IMG/VR virus record: IMGVR_UViG_3300020450_000032
Location: 1-52,754 of that record
DNA: 52,754 nt
Origin: a virus
Strand: one strand, 5' to 3'
The position numbers and the translations under genes are program-made. Positions 26,233-31,335 of the stretch are shown here, piece by piece. Position 1 is the first letter of the stretch. The number at the start of each line of letters is the position of its first letter. A model generated the notes under the pieces. The model was not told where the DNA came from. It saw only the letters and a program-made list of their open reading frames with translations, and did not search any database.

Positions 26233-26351
26233 TGTTCCTCAAATCGTTTGTTTGCTATCTCGATTTGTTTCTCTTCGTCGTAGTATGGGAACGCTTCCTG
26301 CACTTCGTCGAATATTTGAAGTAGTAAATCTTCATGATGTAGAGTTGACAT
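26223..26351 (-). CDS. Small early protein (42 aa)
   Basis: A 42-residue protein, MSTLHHEDLLLQIFDEVQEA then FPYYDEEKQIEIANKRFEEQ and CQ. It has a strong AAGGAG site 7-12 bases before the ATG and a TATAAT box at 26380-26385. Mostly helical and acidic with a Phe-Pro-Tyr-Tyr centre. The stop TAG lies inside the 22-nt palindrome. It resembles short conserved proteins of marine T4-like phages, function unknown. Confidence 0.6.
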   Translation of the reverse strand: MSTLHHEDLLLQIFDEVQEAFPYYDEEKQIEIANKRFEEQCQ

Positions 26352-26379
26352 TTTTGTCTCCTTAGTTGCTTATGTCTTT

Positions 26380-26385
26380 ATTATA
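26380..26385 (-). promoter_or_regulatory. -10 box for the 42-aa gene
   Basis: TATAAT on the minus strand 29 bases before the ATG; lies directly after the terminator of the upstream 46-aa gene. Confidence 0.55.
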
Positions 26386-26391
26386 ATAGAA

Positions 26392-26411
26392 AACCCCCAG
26401 TGATGGGGGTT
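26392..26411 (-). terminator. Intrinsic terminator after the 46-aa membrane protein
   Basis: Seven-bp stem AACCCCC/GGGGGTT with a six-base loop followed by T residues on the minus strand. It lies between the stop-codon palindrome (26416-26437) and the next -10 box. Confidence 0.65.
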
Positions 26412-26415
26412 GTAT

Positions 26416-26437
26416 GTGACACTATTTGGACTGGCAC
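26416..26437 (-). repeat. Stop-codon palindrome, copy 3
   Basis: GTGACA and TGGCAC ends, weaker pairing than copy 1; contains the TAG of the 46-aa membrane protein gene. Confidence 0.6.
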
Positions 26438-26562
26438 AGTGTGGGGTCGATTTTACAAATTTGAGCGTTTCTTTCGTTTGTAACTTCGGTTATATTCTTA
26501 ATTGCTGTAGATCCTAAGACGTAGGCACATAGAATAGTAATTAGAATTAGAGCGTATCTCAT
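26422..26562 (-). CDS. Small single-pass membrane or secreted protein (46 aa)
   Basis: A 46-residue protein with an N-terminal hydrophobic segment (RYALILITILCAYVLGSTA, residues 2-20) after a single positive residue, followed by a polar tail ending in KIDPTLCQSK. This is a signal-anchor or short membrane protein. Its ATG lies 2 bases after the upstream stop, so it is probably translated by coupling. The stop TAG overlaps the 22-nt palindrome and a perfect 7-bp CCCCC/GGGGG terminator follows. A role in the host envelope (lysis timing, superinfection exclusion) is possible but not shown. Confidence 0.55.
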   Translation of the reverse strand: MRYALILITILCAYVLGSTAIKNITEVTNERNAQICKIDPTLCQSK

Positions 26563-26564
26563 AA

Positions 26565-26741
26565 TTAATGTCTGTCTGAGATGTACCATGTACCGTTGTT
26601 TGGTGTTGGTCTATCCTTAAAATCCCTTAGTGCCATTTCGTCAAGTACTGCTATTAGCACTGGGTCATTTGCTGCCTTGTCATTCATTAATACTCTACCT
26701 TGATAGTAGGGTTTTAAGTTGTCGTCGAACATAGTAGTCAT
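26565..26741 (-). CDS. Hypothetical early protein (58 aa)
   Basis: Start placed at ATG 26741 (MTTMFDDNLKPYYQGRVLMN); the upstream ATG at 26759 would fall on the expected transcription start of the TATAAT box at 26766-26771. The protein continues with DKAANDPVLIAVLDEMALRD and ends with NNGTWYISDRH. It resembles small conserved phage proteins of unknown role. It is coupled to the 46-aa membrane protein two bases downstream. Confidence 0.6.
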   Translation of the reverse strand: MTTMFDDNLKPYYQGRVLMNDKAANDPVLIAVLDEMALRDFKDRPTPNNGTWYISDRH

Positions 26742-26765
26742 AATGCTGTTTTGTTTCATACCTTT

Positions 26766-26771
26766 ATTATA
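26766..26771 (-). promoter_or_regulatory. -10 box for the 58-aa gene
   Basis: Minus strand CCCCTATAATAAAG. The predicted transcription start is near 26759, which argues against the ATG there and for the one at 26741. Confidence 0.55.
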
Positions 26772-26799
26772 GGGGATAAATTGGTGCTGTGTGGGTGTG

Positions 26800-26964
26800 T
26801 TAATAATTCTTAACAATTCGGTTTGCTAGTCGTCGTTGATATCGGATCACTTTTTTGTGGATCCGTTGTTTGATTGCTCTAATAAACCCTAGCGTATAGT
26901 CAAGTACTAGGGTTAGAACATACAACGTTAGCAGATATAGTACAAGTGTACTAAGCGACTTCAT
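26800..26964 (-). CDS. Small membrane protein with basic tail (54 aa)
   Basis: A 54-residue protein with one strongly hydrophobic segment at residues 5-30 (STLVLYLLTLYVLTLVLDYT) followed by a basic amphipathic tail (IKQRIHKKVIRYQRRLANRI). Topology: short N-terminus, one membrane helix, positively charged cytoplasmic tail. Its ATG lies within the last codons of the 202-aa gene (14-base overlap), so expression is coupled. Inside the gene is an 8-bp inverted repeat, AACCCTAG/CTAGGGTT (26885-26914). Function unknown. Confidence 0.6.
   Translation of the reverse strand: MKSLSTLVLYLLTLYVLTLVLDYTLGFIRAIKQRIHKKVIRYQRRLANRIVKNY
26938..26953 (-). repeat. Perfect 7-bp inverted repeat at the end of the 202-aa gene
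   Basis: TAGTACA and TGTACTA separated by two bases. It contains the TAG stop of the 202-aa gene but has a different sequence from the GTGnCAGTT family. Confidence 0.5.
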
Positions 26965-27559
26965 GAACTCGCCTCCAACATACCCACGTTATTGCTTGAA
27001 CTTGATTAGGAGAATAGTCAGTCCCTTCTGTATCATTGATCACATCAGTTGCTTCCTTGTATGCTTTGGTGATTTCTGCATATAGTTTGTCTGATATGTT
27101 AGGGACTTGATTAAGTGGGGTGTATGCTCCATTCCAAATATTAAATGCATGCCCATCAACTGTAATTTCATCACATTTTCCATTAGTAGCAATACCTCTA
27201 TAGAATGCAATTGTCTTGTTACCCCTAAGTAATGTTTTAATATTTTTGGGGTTGTCGTATTGATTCTCTAATATAGTAATTGCTTTATCCTTTTGCCCTC
27301 CAAAGGTACATACCTTAGGATACTCTATATCGTAACAATATGCTCTAATCATATTCTCAGCATCTATCAAGTTACGATCCCATTTGTTGTTTGGTGATAG
27401 AGCAGAAACAACTCCTACAACTGTGTCAAGTGGGATATTATATTCTTCAGATAATACCTTGCACATTGAGTATCCTTTAGAATACCATATCTCACCTTCT
27501 ATTTTATCTTGAGCATTAGATTGAAAGTAAGTTGAGAGAATGTTCTTTGTTAAAGTCAT
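26951..27559 (-). CDS. Conserved phage protein, possible HhH-glycosylase-like fold (202 aa)
   Basis: A 202-residue protein. Conserved-looking pieces are VVGVVSALSPNNKWDRNLID (about residues 46-65), CTFGGQKDKAITILE, LLRGNKTIAFYRGI and EITVDGHAFNIWNGAY (about residues 128-143). The S-A-L-S-P-x-x-x-W-x-RN start and the V-D-x-H-A motif late in the protein recall the layout of helix-hairpin-helix DNA glycosylases (V-D-x-H aspartate region), but no clear HhH loop is seen, so the link is weak. The family occurs in many phages and bacteria as an uncharacterised protein. It has its own promoter and a 9-bp hairpin upstream. Confidence 0.65.
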   Translation of the reverse strand: MTLTKNILSTYFQSNAQDKIEGEIWYSKGYSMCKVLSEEYNIPLDTVVGVVSALSPNNKWDRNLIDAENMIRAYCYDIEYPKVCTFGGQKDKAITILENQYDNPKNIKTLLRGNKTIAFYRGIATNGKCDEITVDGHAFNIWNGAYTPLNQVPNISDKLYAEITKAYKEATDVINDTEGTDYSPNQVQAITWVCWRRVHEVA

Positions 27560-27591
27560 GTTTGCTTTAATTGCTTAATAATATAATAACA

Positions 27592-27615
27592 GTACTAGCG
27601 AGTTAACGCTAGTAC
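27592..27615 (-). terminator. Perfect 9-bp hairpin before the 202-aa gene
   Basis: GTACTAGCG and CGCTAGTAC with a six-base loop, between the end of the Api92-like gene and the promoter of the 202-aa gene. It adjoins the GTACATATGATACATT element. T residues follow on the minus strand (TGTTATTATATT), so it can act as a terminator. Confidence 0.55.
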
Positions 27616-27627
27616 ATATGATACATT
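27612..27627 (-). repeat. GTACATATGATACATT element, copy 1
   Basis: A 16-base element at the 3' end of the Api92-like gene; it reaches its stop codon. Identical copies lie at 28466 and 30202. Confidence 0.75.
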
Positions 27628-28064
27628 TACAGGTAACCTGCAACTTCCATTCCTGGTTCATCAAAGAACCATGAAACACTTAAATCATCATTCTCATATT
27701 TGTCTCTTATTGCATATCTGATATTTTCGGGGGGAGACCATGCAGTATCAAATGTTACAGTGAAACTATTATCACCCTCTTCGTCAATATCTACTTCGTA
27801 GCAGTCCCACTTAGTTCCCCAGTTTTCAAGTCGCCAGTTATACCATCTGTCATCAGTTGTACCATCTGGAAACTTAGGGGGGAATAGGTCATTAAGTGGA
27901 TCTTTTTTACTGAATTCGCCCGCTTCGTTTGGTGTTGTCTTCCAATCTGGTTCGGGAACGAAATTAGTGAATACATTTTCCATTTTGAAAATGTCGAGTA
28001 ACTCTTTAATTACTGTTTCTTTATCACAATAAAATGATACTCGATTGTGGCAATGATTAGGCAT
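27627..28064 (-). CDS. Api92-like/DUF1281 ferredoxin-fold protein (145 aa)
   Basis: The start MPNHCHNRVSFYCDKETVIK is typical of the Api92/YubB (DUF1281) group, usually M-P-N-W/H-C-x-N-x-V. The second diagnostic block is RWYNWRLENWGTKWDCYEVD (about residues 73-92), followed by FTVTFDTAWSPPENIRYAI: the NWGTKWD and F-x-TAWSPP motifs. These proteins have a ferredoxin-like domain, are found on plasmids and phages, and their biochemical role is not established. A good promoter is visible (TTGACT, 17 bases, TACAAT; 28092-28120). The stop codon overlaps the end of a GTACATATGATACATT element. Confidence 0.8.
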   Translation of the reverse strand: MPNHCHNRVSFYCDKETVIKELLDIFKMENVFTNFVPEPDWKTTPNEAGEFSKKDPLNDLFPPKFPDGTTDDRWYNWRLENWGTKWDCYEVDIDEEGDNSFTVTFDTAWSPPENIRYAIRDKYENDDLSVSWFFDEPGMEVAGYL

Positions 28065-28091
28065 AAATCTTTTGATGTATGTTATATTTGT

Positions 28092-28120
28092 ATTGTATTA
28101 GAAATAATGATGATAGTCAA
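28092..28120 (-). promoter_or_regulatory. Sigma-70-type promoter for the Api92-like gene
   Basis: Minus strand TTGACT, 17 bases, TACAAT, ending 28 bases before the ATG at 28064. The only early promoter here with a convincing -35. Confidence 0.55.
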
Positions 28121-28128
28121 CATTACTT

Positions 28129-28150
28129 GTGCCAGTTTGTGAATTGTCAC
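28129..28150 (-). repeat. Stop-codon palindrome, copy 4
   Basis: GTGCCAGTT and AATTGTCAC arms around four bases; contains the TGA of the zinc-ribbon gene. Confidence 0.7.
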
Positions 28151-28410
28151 TCCCACCCCCTCTTTTGTAGTTTACCTTGTCTGTCATGGTAATCTCCTAA
28201 TATGAATACTTCAAAGTCATACTTATTTGTTGACTTCTTACAATACTCACATTCTAATGATGACCAACTAAAATGAAATACTCTTAAGCATTCATCACAG
28301 TGTGGACAAATAATTAATCGTCCATTCTTACCTGATCTAGTATAAGAATTGACTTTAGGGAACGTTAGGGGGGATCTCCCATAATCCAATCTGCAAAGTG
28401 TGTGATTCAT
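28147..28410 (-). CDS. Zinc-ribbon-like small protein (87 aa)
   Basis: An 87-residue protein with two Cys pairs: CPHCDEC (about residues 35-41) and CEYC (about residues 54-57), with an RVFHFSWSSLE link between them, followed by NKYDFEVFILGD. Two CxxC knuckles about 16 residues apart make a zinc ribbon. Such proteins are common in T4-like marine phages and likely bind nucleic acid or RNA polymerase, an inference. A TATAAT box lies at 28437-28442. The stop lies in a 22-nt palindrome. Confidence 0.65.
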   Translation of the reverse strand: MNHTLCRLDYGRSPLTFPKVNSYTRSGKNGRLIICPHCDECLRVFHFSWSSLECEYCKKSTNKYDFEVFILGDYHDRQGKLQKRGWE

Positions 28411-28436
28411 TTGTGAAAACTTTAATTGCTAATAAT

Positions 28437-28442
28437 ATTATA
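28437..28442 (-). promoter_or_regulatory. -10 box for the zinc-ribbon gene
   Basis: TATAAT on the minus strand 27 bases before the ATG. The leader TATTATTAGCAATTAAAG is close to that of the 202-aa gene. Confidence 0.5.
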
Positions 28443-28444
28443 AA

Positions 28445-28469
28445 GTACCACACGGTATTTGTGTAGTAC
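28445..28469 (-). terminator. Hairpin after the 91-aa gene
   Basis: GTACcACAC and GTGTaGTAC form a nine-position stem with one mismatch. Same position and outer GTAC as the hairpin at 27592, and also adjoins a GTACATATGATACATT copy. Confidence 0.5.
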
Positions 28470-28481
28470 ATATGATACATT
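28466..28481 (-). repeat. GTACATATGATACATT element, copy 2
   Basis: Identical 16-base element overlapping the stop codon of the 91-aa helical protein. Confidence 0.75.
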
Positions 28482-28755
28482 ACTCAGTATCAGGAATTCG
28501 TCTCTCCTCTATTGGTTTCTTGAATTTACATTTAGTATAATCTTTAATATCATTAACAACATCATTAAAATGATCCTTCCAGTAATTCTCTGCTCTATCC
28601 ATAAACTCTACCTCTGGTAAATCATTAAATAGATCCATATACATATCAAATGCAATTTGTAACAATTGATGTCTATCAAAACTATCTGTTATTCTATCTG
28701 CCAAATGGTACTTTAATTCATCTAATTCAAGTTTTGTAAGTTTTTGGTCAGTCAT
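28480..28755 (-). CDS. Hypothetical helical early protein (91 aa)
   Basis: Start placed at ATG 28755 (MTDQKLTKLELDELKYHLAD); the ATG at 28770 is only about 7 bases from the expected transcription start of the TATAAT box at 28784-28789. The protein is mostly helical and charged: RITDSFDRHQLLQIAFDMYM, DLFNDLPEVEFMDRAENYWK, then a basic end. No domain recognised; it may bind another protein. The stop overlaps the last bases of a GTACATATGATACATT element. Confidence 0.6.
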   Translation of the reverse strand: MTDQKLTKLELDELKYHLADRITDSFDRHQLLQIAFDMYMDLFNDLPEVEFMDRAENYWKDHFNDVVNDIKDYTKCKFKKPIEERRIPDTE

Positions 28756-28783
28756 GATACTTTTGTTCATTTTGCTTACTTTT

Positions 28784-28789
28784 ATTATA
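28784..28789 (-). promoter_or_regulatory. -10 box for the 91-aa gene
   Basis: TATAAT on the minus strand, directly after the terminator of the GTRSRIG gene; favours the ATG at 28755 over that at 28770. Confidence 0.55.
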
Positions 28790-28793
28790 AATG

Positions 28794-28820
28794 AAAAAAA
28801 GGGGTATGTCTACCCCTTTT
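28794..28820 (-). terminator. Intrinsic terminator after the GTRSRIG gene
   Basis: Perfect 10-bp stem AAAAGGGGTA/TACCCCTTTT with a four-base loop, followed by T residues on the minus strand. Confidence 0.85.
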
Positions 28821-28842
28821 GTGACAGTTATGCAACTGCCAC
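28821..28842 (-). repeat. Stop-codon palindrome, copy 5
   Basis: GTGACAGTT and AACTGCCAC arms around four bases; encodes the last codons and the TAA stop of the GTRSRIG protein. Confidence 0.75.
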
Positions 28843-29268
28843 ATCTTCCTCAGGAATTGTACGAGGTTCGACTATAGTGCCAGTAACGTTGTACTCTTCA
28901 TCATACTTTTTGTTTATCTCAAAGCATAACCATTCATGGTCTAGTGTGAATATGTAACAATATTCCTCCCATGAATTAGCGTTGTTGAAATACTCATCAA
29001 ATGAAGAGTTAAGACGAGGTGGGCAATCTTCCCCTCTCTCCTTATAATAACATGGTTGTGGATCTCTTTTGTCTTCATAATCCCAACCCGTGTCTGAATA
29101 GCAAGAGGACATGTCTCCTCCATCTATTAATTTAGCGATAGCATCTCTGGTGTTGTAGTGCTGTTTAAGGATTCTACCTAACCACTCAGGATATCCATCC
29201 CAATGGTGATAAACAGAAAGTACATTTCCATTTGCTAGTTCTAGTCCAATACGTGATCTAGTTCCCAA
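28828..29268 (-). CDS. GTRSRIG-family conserved phage protein, TTG start (146 aa)
   Basis: The start codon is TTG at 29268, supported by AGGAG seven bases upstream and no nearer ATG. The N-terminus is (M)GTRSRIGLELANGNVLSVYH, then HWDGYPEWLGRILKQHYNTR. The GTRS-x-IG and YHHWDGYP motifs define a family widespread in tailed phages of many hosts; no function is known. The middle is acidic with Cys-rich spots (MSSCYSDTGW, QPCYYKERGEDCPP) and there is a beta C-terminus (FTLDHEWLCFEIN). The gene has a 90-base structured leader with a small upstream ORF. The stop overlaps a 22-nt palindrome followed by a strong terminator. Confidence 0.75.
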   Translation of the reverse strand: MGTRSRIGLELANGNVLSVYHHWDGYPEWLGRILKQHYNTRDAIAKLIDGGDMSSCYSDTGWDYEDKRDPQPCYYKERGEDCPPRLNSSFDEYFNNANSWEEYCYIFTLDHEWLCFEINKKYDEEYNVTGTIVEPRTIPEEDVAVA

Positions 29269-29372
29269 AATTAATCTCCTAGTAAATGTTTAATAGGGGT
29301 GGACTTACAGGACGTAATTTCTCTGCTGAACAAAGACAACCATAGATCCTTGCCCCCTATACATCTATTATA
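29269..29372 (-). promoter_or_regulatory. Promoter and structured leader of the GTRSRIG gene, with a 12-codon upstream ORF
   Basis: TATAAT lies at 29367-29372; the expected transcript begins near 29360. The first bases ATAGGGG (29360-29354) can pair with CCCCTAT (29299-29293), enclosing 54 bases. Inside is a short ORF from ATG 29343 to TAA 29305 (MVVFVQQRNYVL) with AAGGA four bases before it. The real gene starts at TTG 29268 after AGGAG, beyond the stem. Confidence 0.45.
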
Positions 29373-29402
29373 CTGCATCAATGATGTTATTCAATAGATG
29401 TT

Positions 29403-29424
29403 GTGCCAGTTTGTCAACTGGACT
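29403..29424 (-). repeat. Stop-codon palindrome, copy 6
   Basis: GTGCCAGTT and AACTGGAC arms; overlaps the TAG of the 60-aa gene. The right end has diverged from the consensus. Confidence 0.65.
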
Positions 29425-29605
29425 ACTCCCATGAGTAGTCGCTAGGTTCTGGTTCGGATATCTTCTCACACAGTGAGTCGTATGCATCCTGAGTAGATTC
29501 ATCAATCCAACCCATATCATTAAAGAACATCATCATTTGAACGATTACTTCCTCTTCGTCCATAGTCATGTCTAGATGTCTGATTTCTTTTACATCATTT
29601 GTCAT
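29423..29605 (-). CDS. Hypothetical acidic early protein (60 aa)
   Basis: A 60-residue acidic helical protein: MTNDVKEIRHLDMTMDEEEV, then a methionine-rich helix IVQMMMFFNDMGWIDE and a C-terminal EKISEPEPSDYSWE. Its ATG lies within the end of the upstream gene (11-base overlap). The stop sits in the right end of a 22-nt palindrome. Similar small proteins occur in marine T4-like phages but no function is known. Confidence 0.55.
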   Translation of the reverse strand: MTNDVKEIRHLDMTMDEEEVIVQMMMFFNDMGWIDESTQDAYDSLCEKISEPEPSDYSWE

Positions 29606-29831
29606 TTGTGAGTCCCTCGATGAATGATTGTTTTACTAACTGAACCTTGTTAACATCTTGTAGAAAAGAATTAACATGTTTTGTAGTGGTCTTAGAATAG
29701 AACTGCTCAGTTTTGAAATAACCTTCATCAGGTAAATAACCTGCAACTGGTGTCTCATAACTGAATAGTACTTGTGCACCGTTGTTGAAACTAACCAAAG
29801 ATTGATTGTTTCCGATCTGTTTTAAATTCAT
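29595..29831 (-). CDS. Conserved early phage protein (DUF8033-like, 78 aa)
   Basis: A 78-residue protein: MNLKQIGNNQSLVSFNNGAQ, then VLFSYETPVAGYLPDEGYFK and EQFYSKTTTKHVNSFLQDVN. The order S-F-NNG-x-VLFSY-x-TPVA followed by F-x-TTTKHVN resembles the small DUF8033-type family of phage proteins. The TATAAT box at 29855-29860 precedes it. It overlaps the next gene by 11 bases. Role unknown; match is from memory and moderately certain. Confidence 0.6.
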   Translation of the reverse strand: MNLKQIGNNQSLVSFNNGAQVLFSYETPVAGYLPDEGYFKTEQFYSKTTTKHVNSFLQDVNKVQLVKQSFIEGLTNDK

Positions 29832-29854
29832 GTGATTTGAATGTTTACTCTTCT

Positions 29855-29860
29855 ATTATA
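29855..29860 (-). promoter_or_regulatory. -10 box for the DUF8033-like gene
   Basis: TATAAT on the minus strand 24 bases before the ATG, directly after the terminator of the 76-aa gene. Confidence 0.55.
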
Positions 29861-29862
29861 CA

Positions 29863-29888
29863 ATAAAAAAAGGGACTGTAAAGTCCCC
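29863..29888 (-). terminator. Intrinsic terminator after the 76-aa gene
   Basis: Stem GGGACT/AGTCCC with a four-base loop and a run of seven T residues on the minus strand. Confidence 0.8.
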
Positions 29889-29890
29889 GT

Positions 29891-29912
29891 GTGACACTAA
29901 TCCAACTGTCAC
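29891..29912 (-). repeat. Stop-codon palindrome, copy 7
   Basis: GTGACACTA and AACTGTCAC arms; last base overlaps the TAG of the 76-aa gene. Confidence 0.65.
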
Positions 29913-30142
29913 TATGCTGTCTGTTGCTTCAGTGCACCTCTCTTACGAGCAAGAGCAATAAATTTACCAACTGACTCACCTCTAGTTGCTGTGACATCCA
30001 AGTCAGCAACTAATTCACTTTCAGTAATATCAAAGCGATACGCCTTGTCCCTGTTAGTGGTGTATGTAATGTCCATAGTGTTGTCGTCGTTGACTGTAAT
30101 AGGTGATACTACAGCACTTGACTTTTCAAATGAGATTTGCAT
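29912..30142 (-). CDS. Hypothetical early protein (76 aa)
   Basis: Start placed at ATG 30142 (MQISFEKSSAVVSPITVNDD); a TTG six bases upstream is less likely. The protein has three strands in sequence (AVVSPITV, TMDITYTTN, AYRFDITESE) and a helical basic C-terminus (VGKFIALARKRGALKQQ). A TATAAT box lies at 30169-30174. The stop TAG overlaps the 22-nt palindrome and is followed by a strong terminator. Family not recognised; a small alpha-beta domain is likely. Confidence 0.55.
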   Translation of the reverse strand: MQISFEKSSAVVSPITVNDDNTMDITYTTNRDKAYRFDITESELVADLDVTATRGESVGKFIALARKRGALKQQTA

Positions 30143-30168
30143 AATCAATCATTGTAACGTTTGTCTCT

Positions 30169-30174
30169 ATTATA
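30169..30174 (-). promoter_or_regulatory. -10 box for the 76-aa gene
   Basis: TATAAT on the minus strand 27 bases before the ATG at 30142. Confidence 0.55.
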
Positions 30175-30201
30175 ATAACACAACTGCATATAGGTGTCAA
30201 C

Positions 30202-30217
30202 GTACATATGATACATT
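30202..30217 (-). repeat. GTACATATGATACATT element, copy 3
   Basis: Identical 16-base element, ten bases past the stop of the 133-aa gene. Confidence 0.75.
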
Positions 30218-30226
30218 AAGTTGTAA

Positions 30227-30628
30227 TTATCTTGATGGTCTTTTCTCTATGTCTATGGTATTATTATTGTATAACTTATCAGTATATTTCATCCATCCAA
30301 TCTCACCAACTTCAGTATGTCCCCTATCGTTATAATTAGCACCACGTATCTCTCCTTTATCATTGTGGTTCTCACCTCTAATTATCCCTCTACCATATGA
30401 AGGTTTTGGTTTGAATATAAAATCTTGACACAATTTCTCAAATGTCTCCACTTTCACTATTTTTACAAAGTTTGAATTATATCTCCTCTGGTCAGAAACT
30501 AACCTTCTCCATATTTTATACACTAATTTATAAGAATGGTAGGGACTGACATTTTCTTCAACAAAGTACCTTTTTGCAGGATTCCACAGCTTTAGGTGAT
30601 TTCCTTCAAGTTTTAGAATATAGTACAT
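30227..30628 (-). CDS. Hypothetical basic protein (133 aa)
   Basis: A 133-residue basic protein: MYYILKLEGNHLKLWNPAKR, then WRRLVSDQRRYNSNFVKIVK, and a C-terminal Gly/Asn-rich low-complexity part with repeated R-G-E-NHNDKGEIRG-ANYNDRGH units (about residues 83-103). The repeat looks like a short tandem duplication of a decapeptide. The ATG is preceded by GGAGGGTTTTAGTAAAA, which contains a possible ribosome site. Function unknown. The 283-base gap upstream holds the candidate origin-like element. Confidence 0.5.
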   Translation of the reverse strand: MYYILKLEGNHLKLWNPAKRYFVEENVSPYHSYKLVYKIWRRLVSDQRRYNSNFVKIVKVETFEKLCQDFIFKPKPSYGRGIIRGENHNDKGEIRGANYNDRGHTEVGEIGWMKYTDKLYNNNTIDIEKRPSR

Positions 30629-30911
30629 TTTTACTAAAACCCTCCACTTTCGTTATTATTTAGAGAAACCCGCACTTTCTCACAGAACTGTCGTTTTCCA
30701 CAGGTTCTATCAGTTTTCCACAATTTCACAGTTTCCTGTGGAAAACACCATTGTCAAGTACATTTGATACATTTGGCAGTATCTGAGAAACCTTGACAGA
30801 TGGGTGCTTACGTGCTAAGACAACAATAAAATCATAGATTTAACAAAGTTTCTAAAACCCATACTAATATTTAATTTAACCTTTTTAAATAATAGTACAT
30901 TTGTACGGAAA
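30629..30911. other. Gene-free gap with DnaA-box-like sites and AT-rich stretch
   Basis: No ORF of use on either strand. It holds TTTTCCACA at 30694-30702 and 30714-30722 and its reverse TGTGGAAAA at 30737-30745. The last two form a 10-bp inverted repeat with flanking G/C. A degenerate GTACAT(T)TGATACATT copy is at 30758-30773. An AT-rich tract follows (about 30861-30898). This could be an origin-like element, an operator, or an mRNA hairpin of the 133-aa gene leader. Confidence 0.45.
30758..30773 (-). repeat. GTACATATGATACATT element, degenerate copy 4
   Basis: One mismatch to the other three copies. It is not next to a gene end; it may mark a lost or decayed cassette in this gap. Confidence 0.55.
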
Positions 30912-31103
30912 TCAAGATAGATCCCTCTCTTCTACCCATACATCCCTATGAGGTTGTCTTCCTCCTGACTGCATCTCTAACCAATCAAACATGTGTTGTA
31001 GTTCTTCTACTCTACGTTCCGCTTCCCATCTCTCAGTATATAATTCATCAAGATTGGGAGTTCTCTCTCCTCGTCTGAATAATACAGCATACTTTGTTGT
31101 CAC
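30912..31103 (-). CDS. Hypothetical early protein, GTG start (63 aa)
   Basis: The start codon is GTG at 31103, preceded by GGAGG ten bases upstream. The protein begins (M)TTKYAVLFRRGERTPNLDEL, then YTERWEAERRVEELQHMFDW, and ends with RQPHRDVWVEERDLS. It is a charged helical protein with a KYAVLFRRGE strand that resembles the first strand of several small phage proteins. It is the last gene of the nine-gene operon. Family not recognised. Confidence 0.6.
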   Translation of the reverse strand: MTTKYAVLFRRGERTPNLDELYTERWEAERRVEELQHMFDWLEMQSGGRQPHRDVWVEERDLS

Positions 31104-31110
31104 TGGGTTC

Positions 31111-31335
31111 TTACCTCCAAAATGTTCTCTTTAGTATAGCATTCCCATTCTTTATTTGGTATTCATATGTGACACCCTTGCTACTGGTCGCTATTATTGC
31201 TTGACCTTGTACAATAGCAGTTTCAATATTTGAACCAAACGTCTGTATTATACCAGTCCTAGCAGACGAGCGAAGTTGTGCACGTCCATTTTGGACAGTA
31301 ACATAGTATGATGGTGTTTCGTTAGGATGGGACAT
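31111..31335 (-). CDS. Hypothetical early protein (74 aa)
   Basis: Start at ATG 31335 (MSHPNETPSYYVTVQNGRAQ), inside the upstream gene's last codons (14-base overlap). It continues with LRSSARTGIIQTFGSNIETA and a C-terminal strand-rich part (IIATSSKGVTYEYQIKNGNA). It has two YxVxxxNGxAxL-type strands (YYVTVQNGRAQL, YEYQIKNGNAIL), an internal repeat. It sits in the middle of the overlapping operon. Function unknown. Confidence 0.55.
   Translation of the reverse strand: MSHPNETPSYYVTVQNGRAQLRSSARTGIIQTFGSNIETAIVQGQAIIATSSKGVTYEYQIKNGNAILKRTFWR

Noticed and set aside
26885-26914. Inverted repeat AACCCTAG/CTAGGGTT as a terminator
   Set aside because: Inside the 54-aa membrane protein frame; 14-base loop and short T run make termination unlikely.
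30120-30158. Eight-codon ORF MIDYANLI upstream of the 76-aa gene
   Set aside because: Overlaps the real start, no ribosome site, length within chance.
29991-30335. Plus-strand ORF of 114 aa
   Set aside because: Antisense shadow of two minus-strand genes across a promoter; no independent support.
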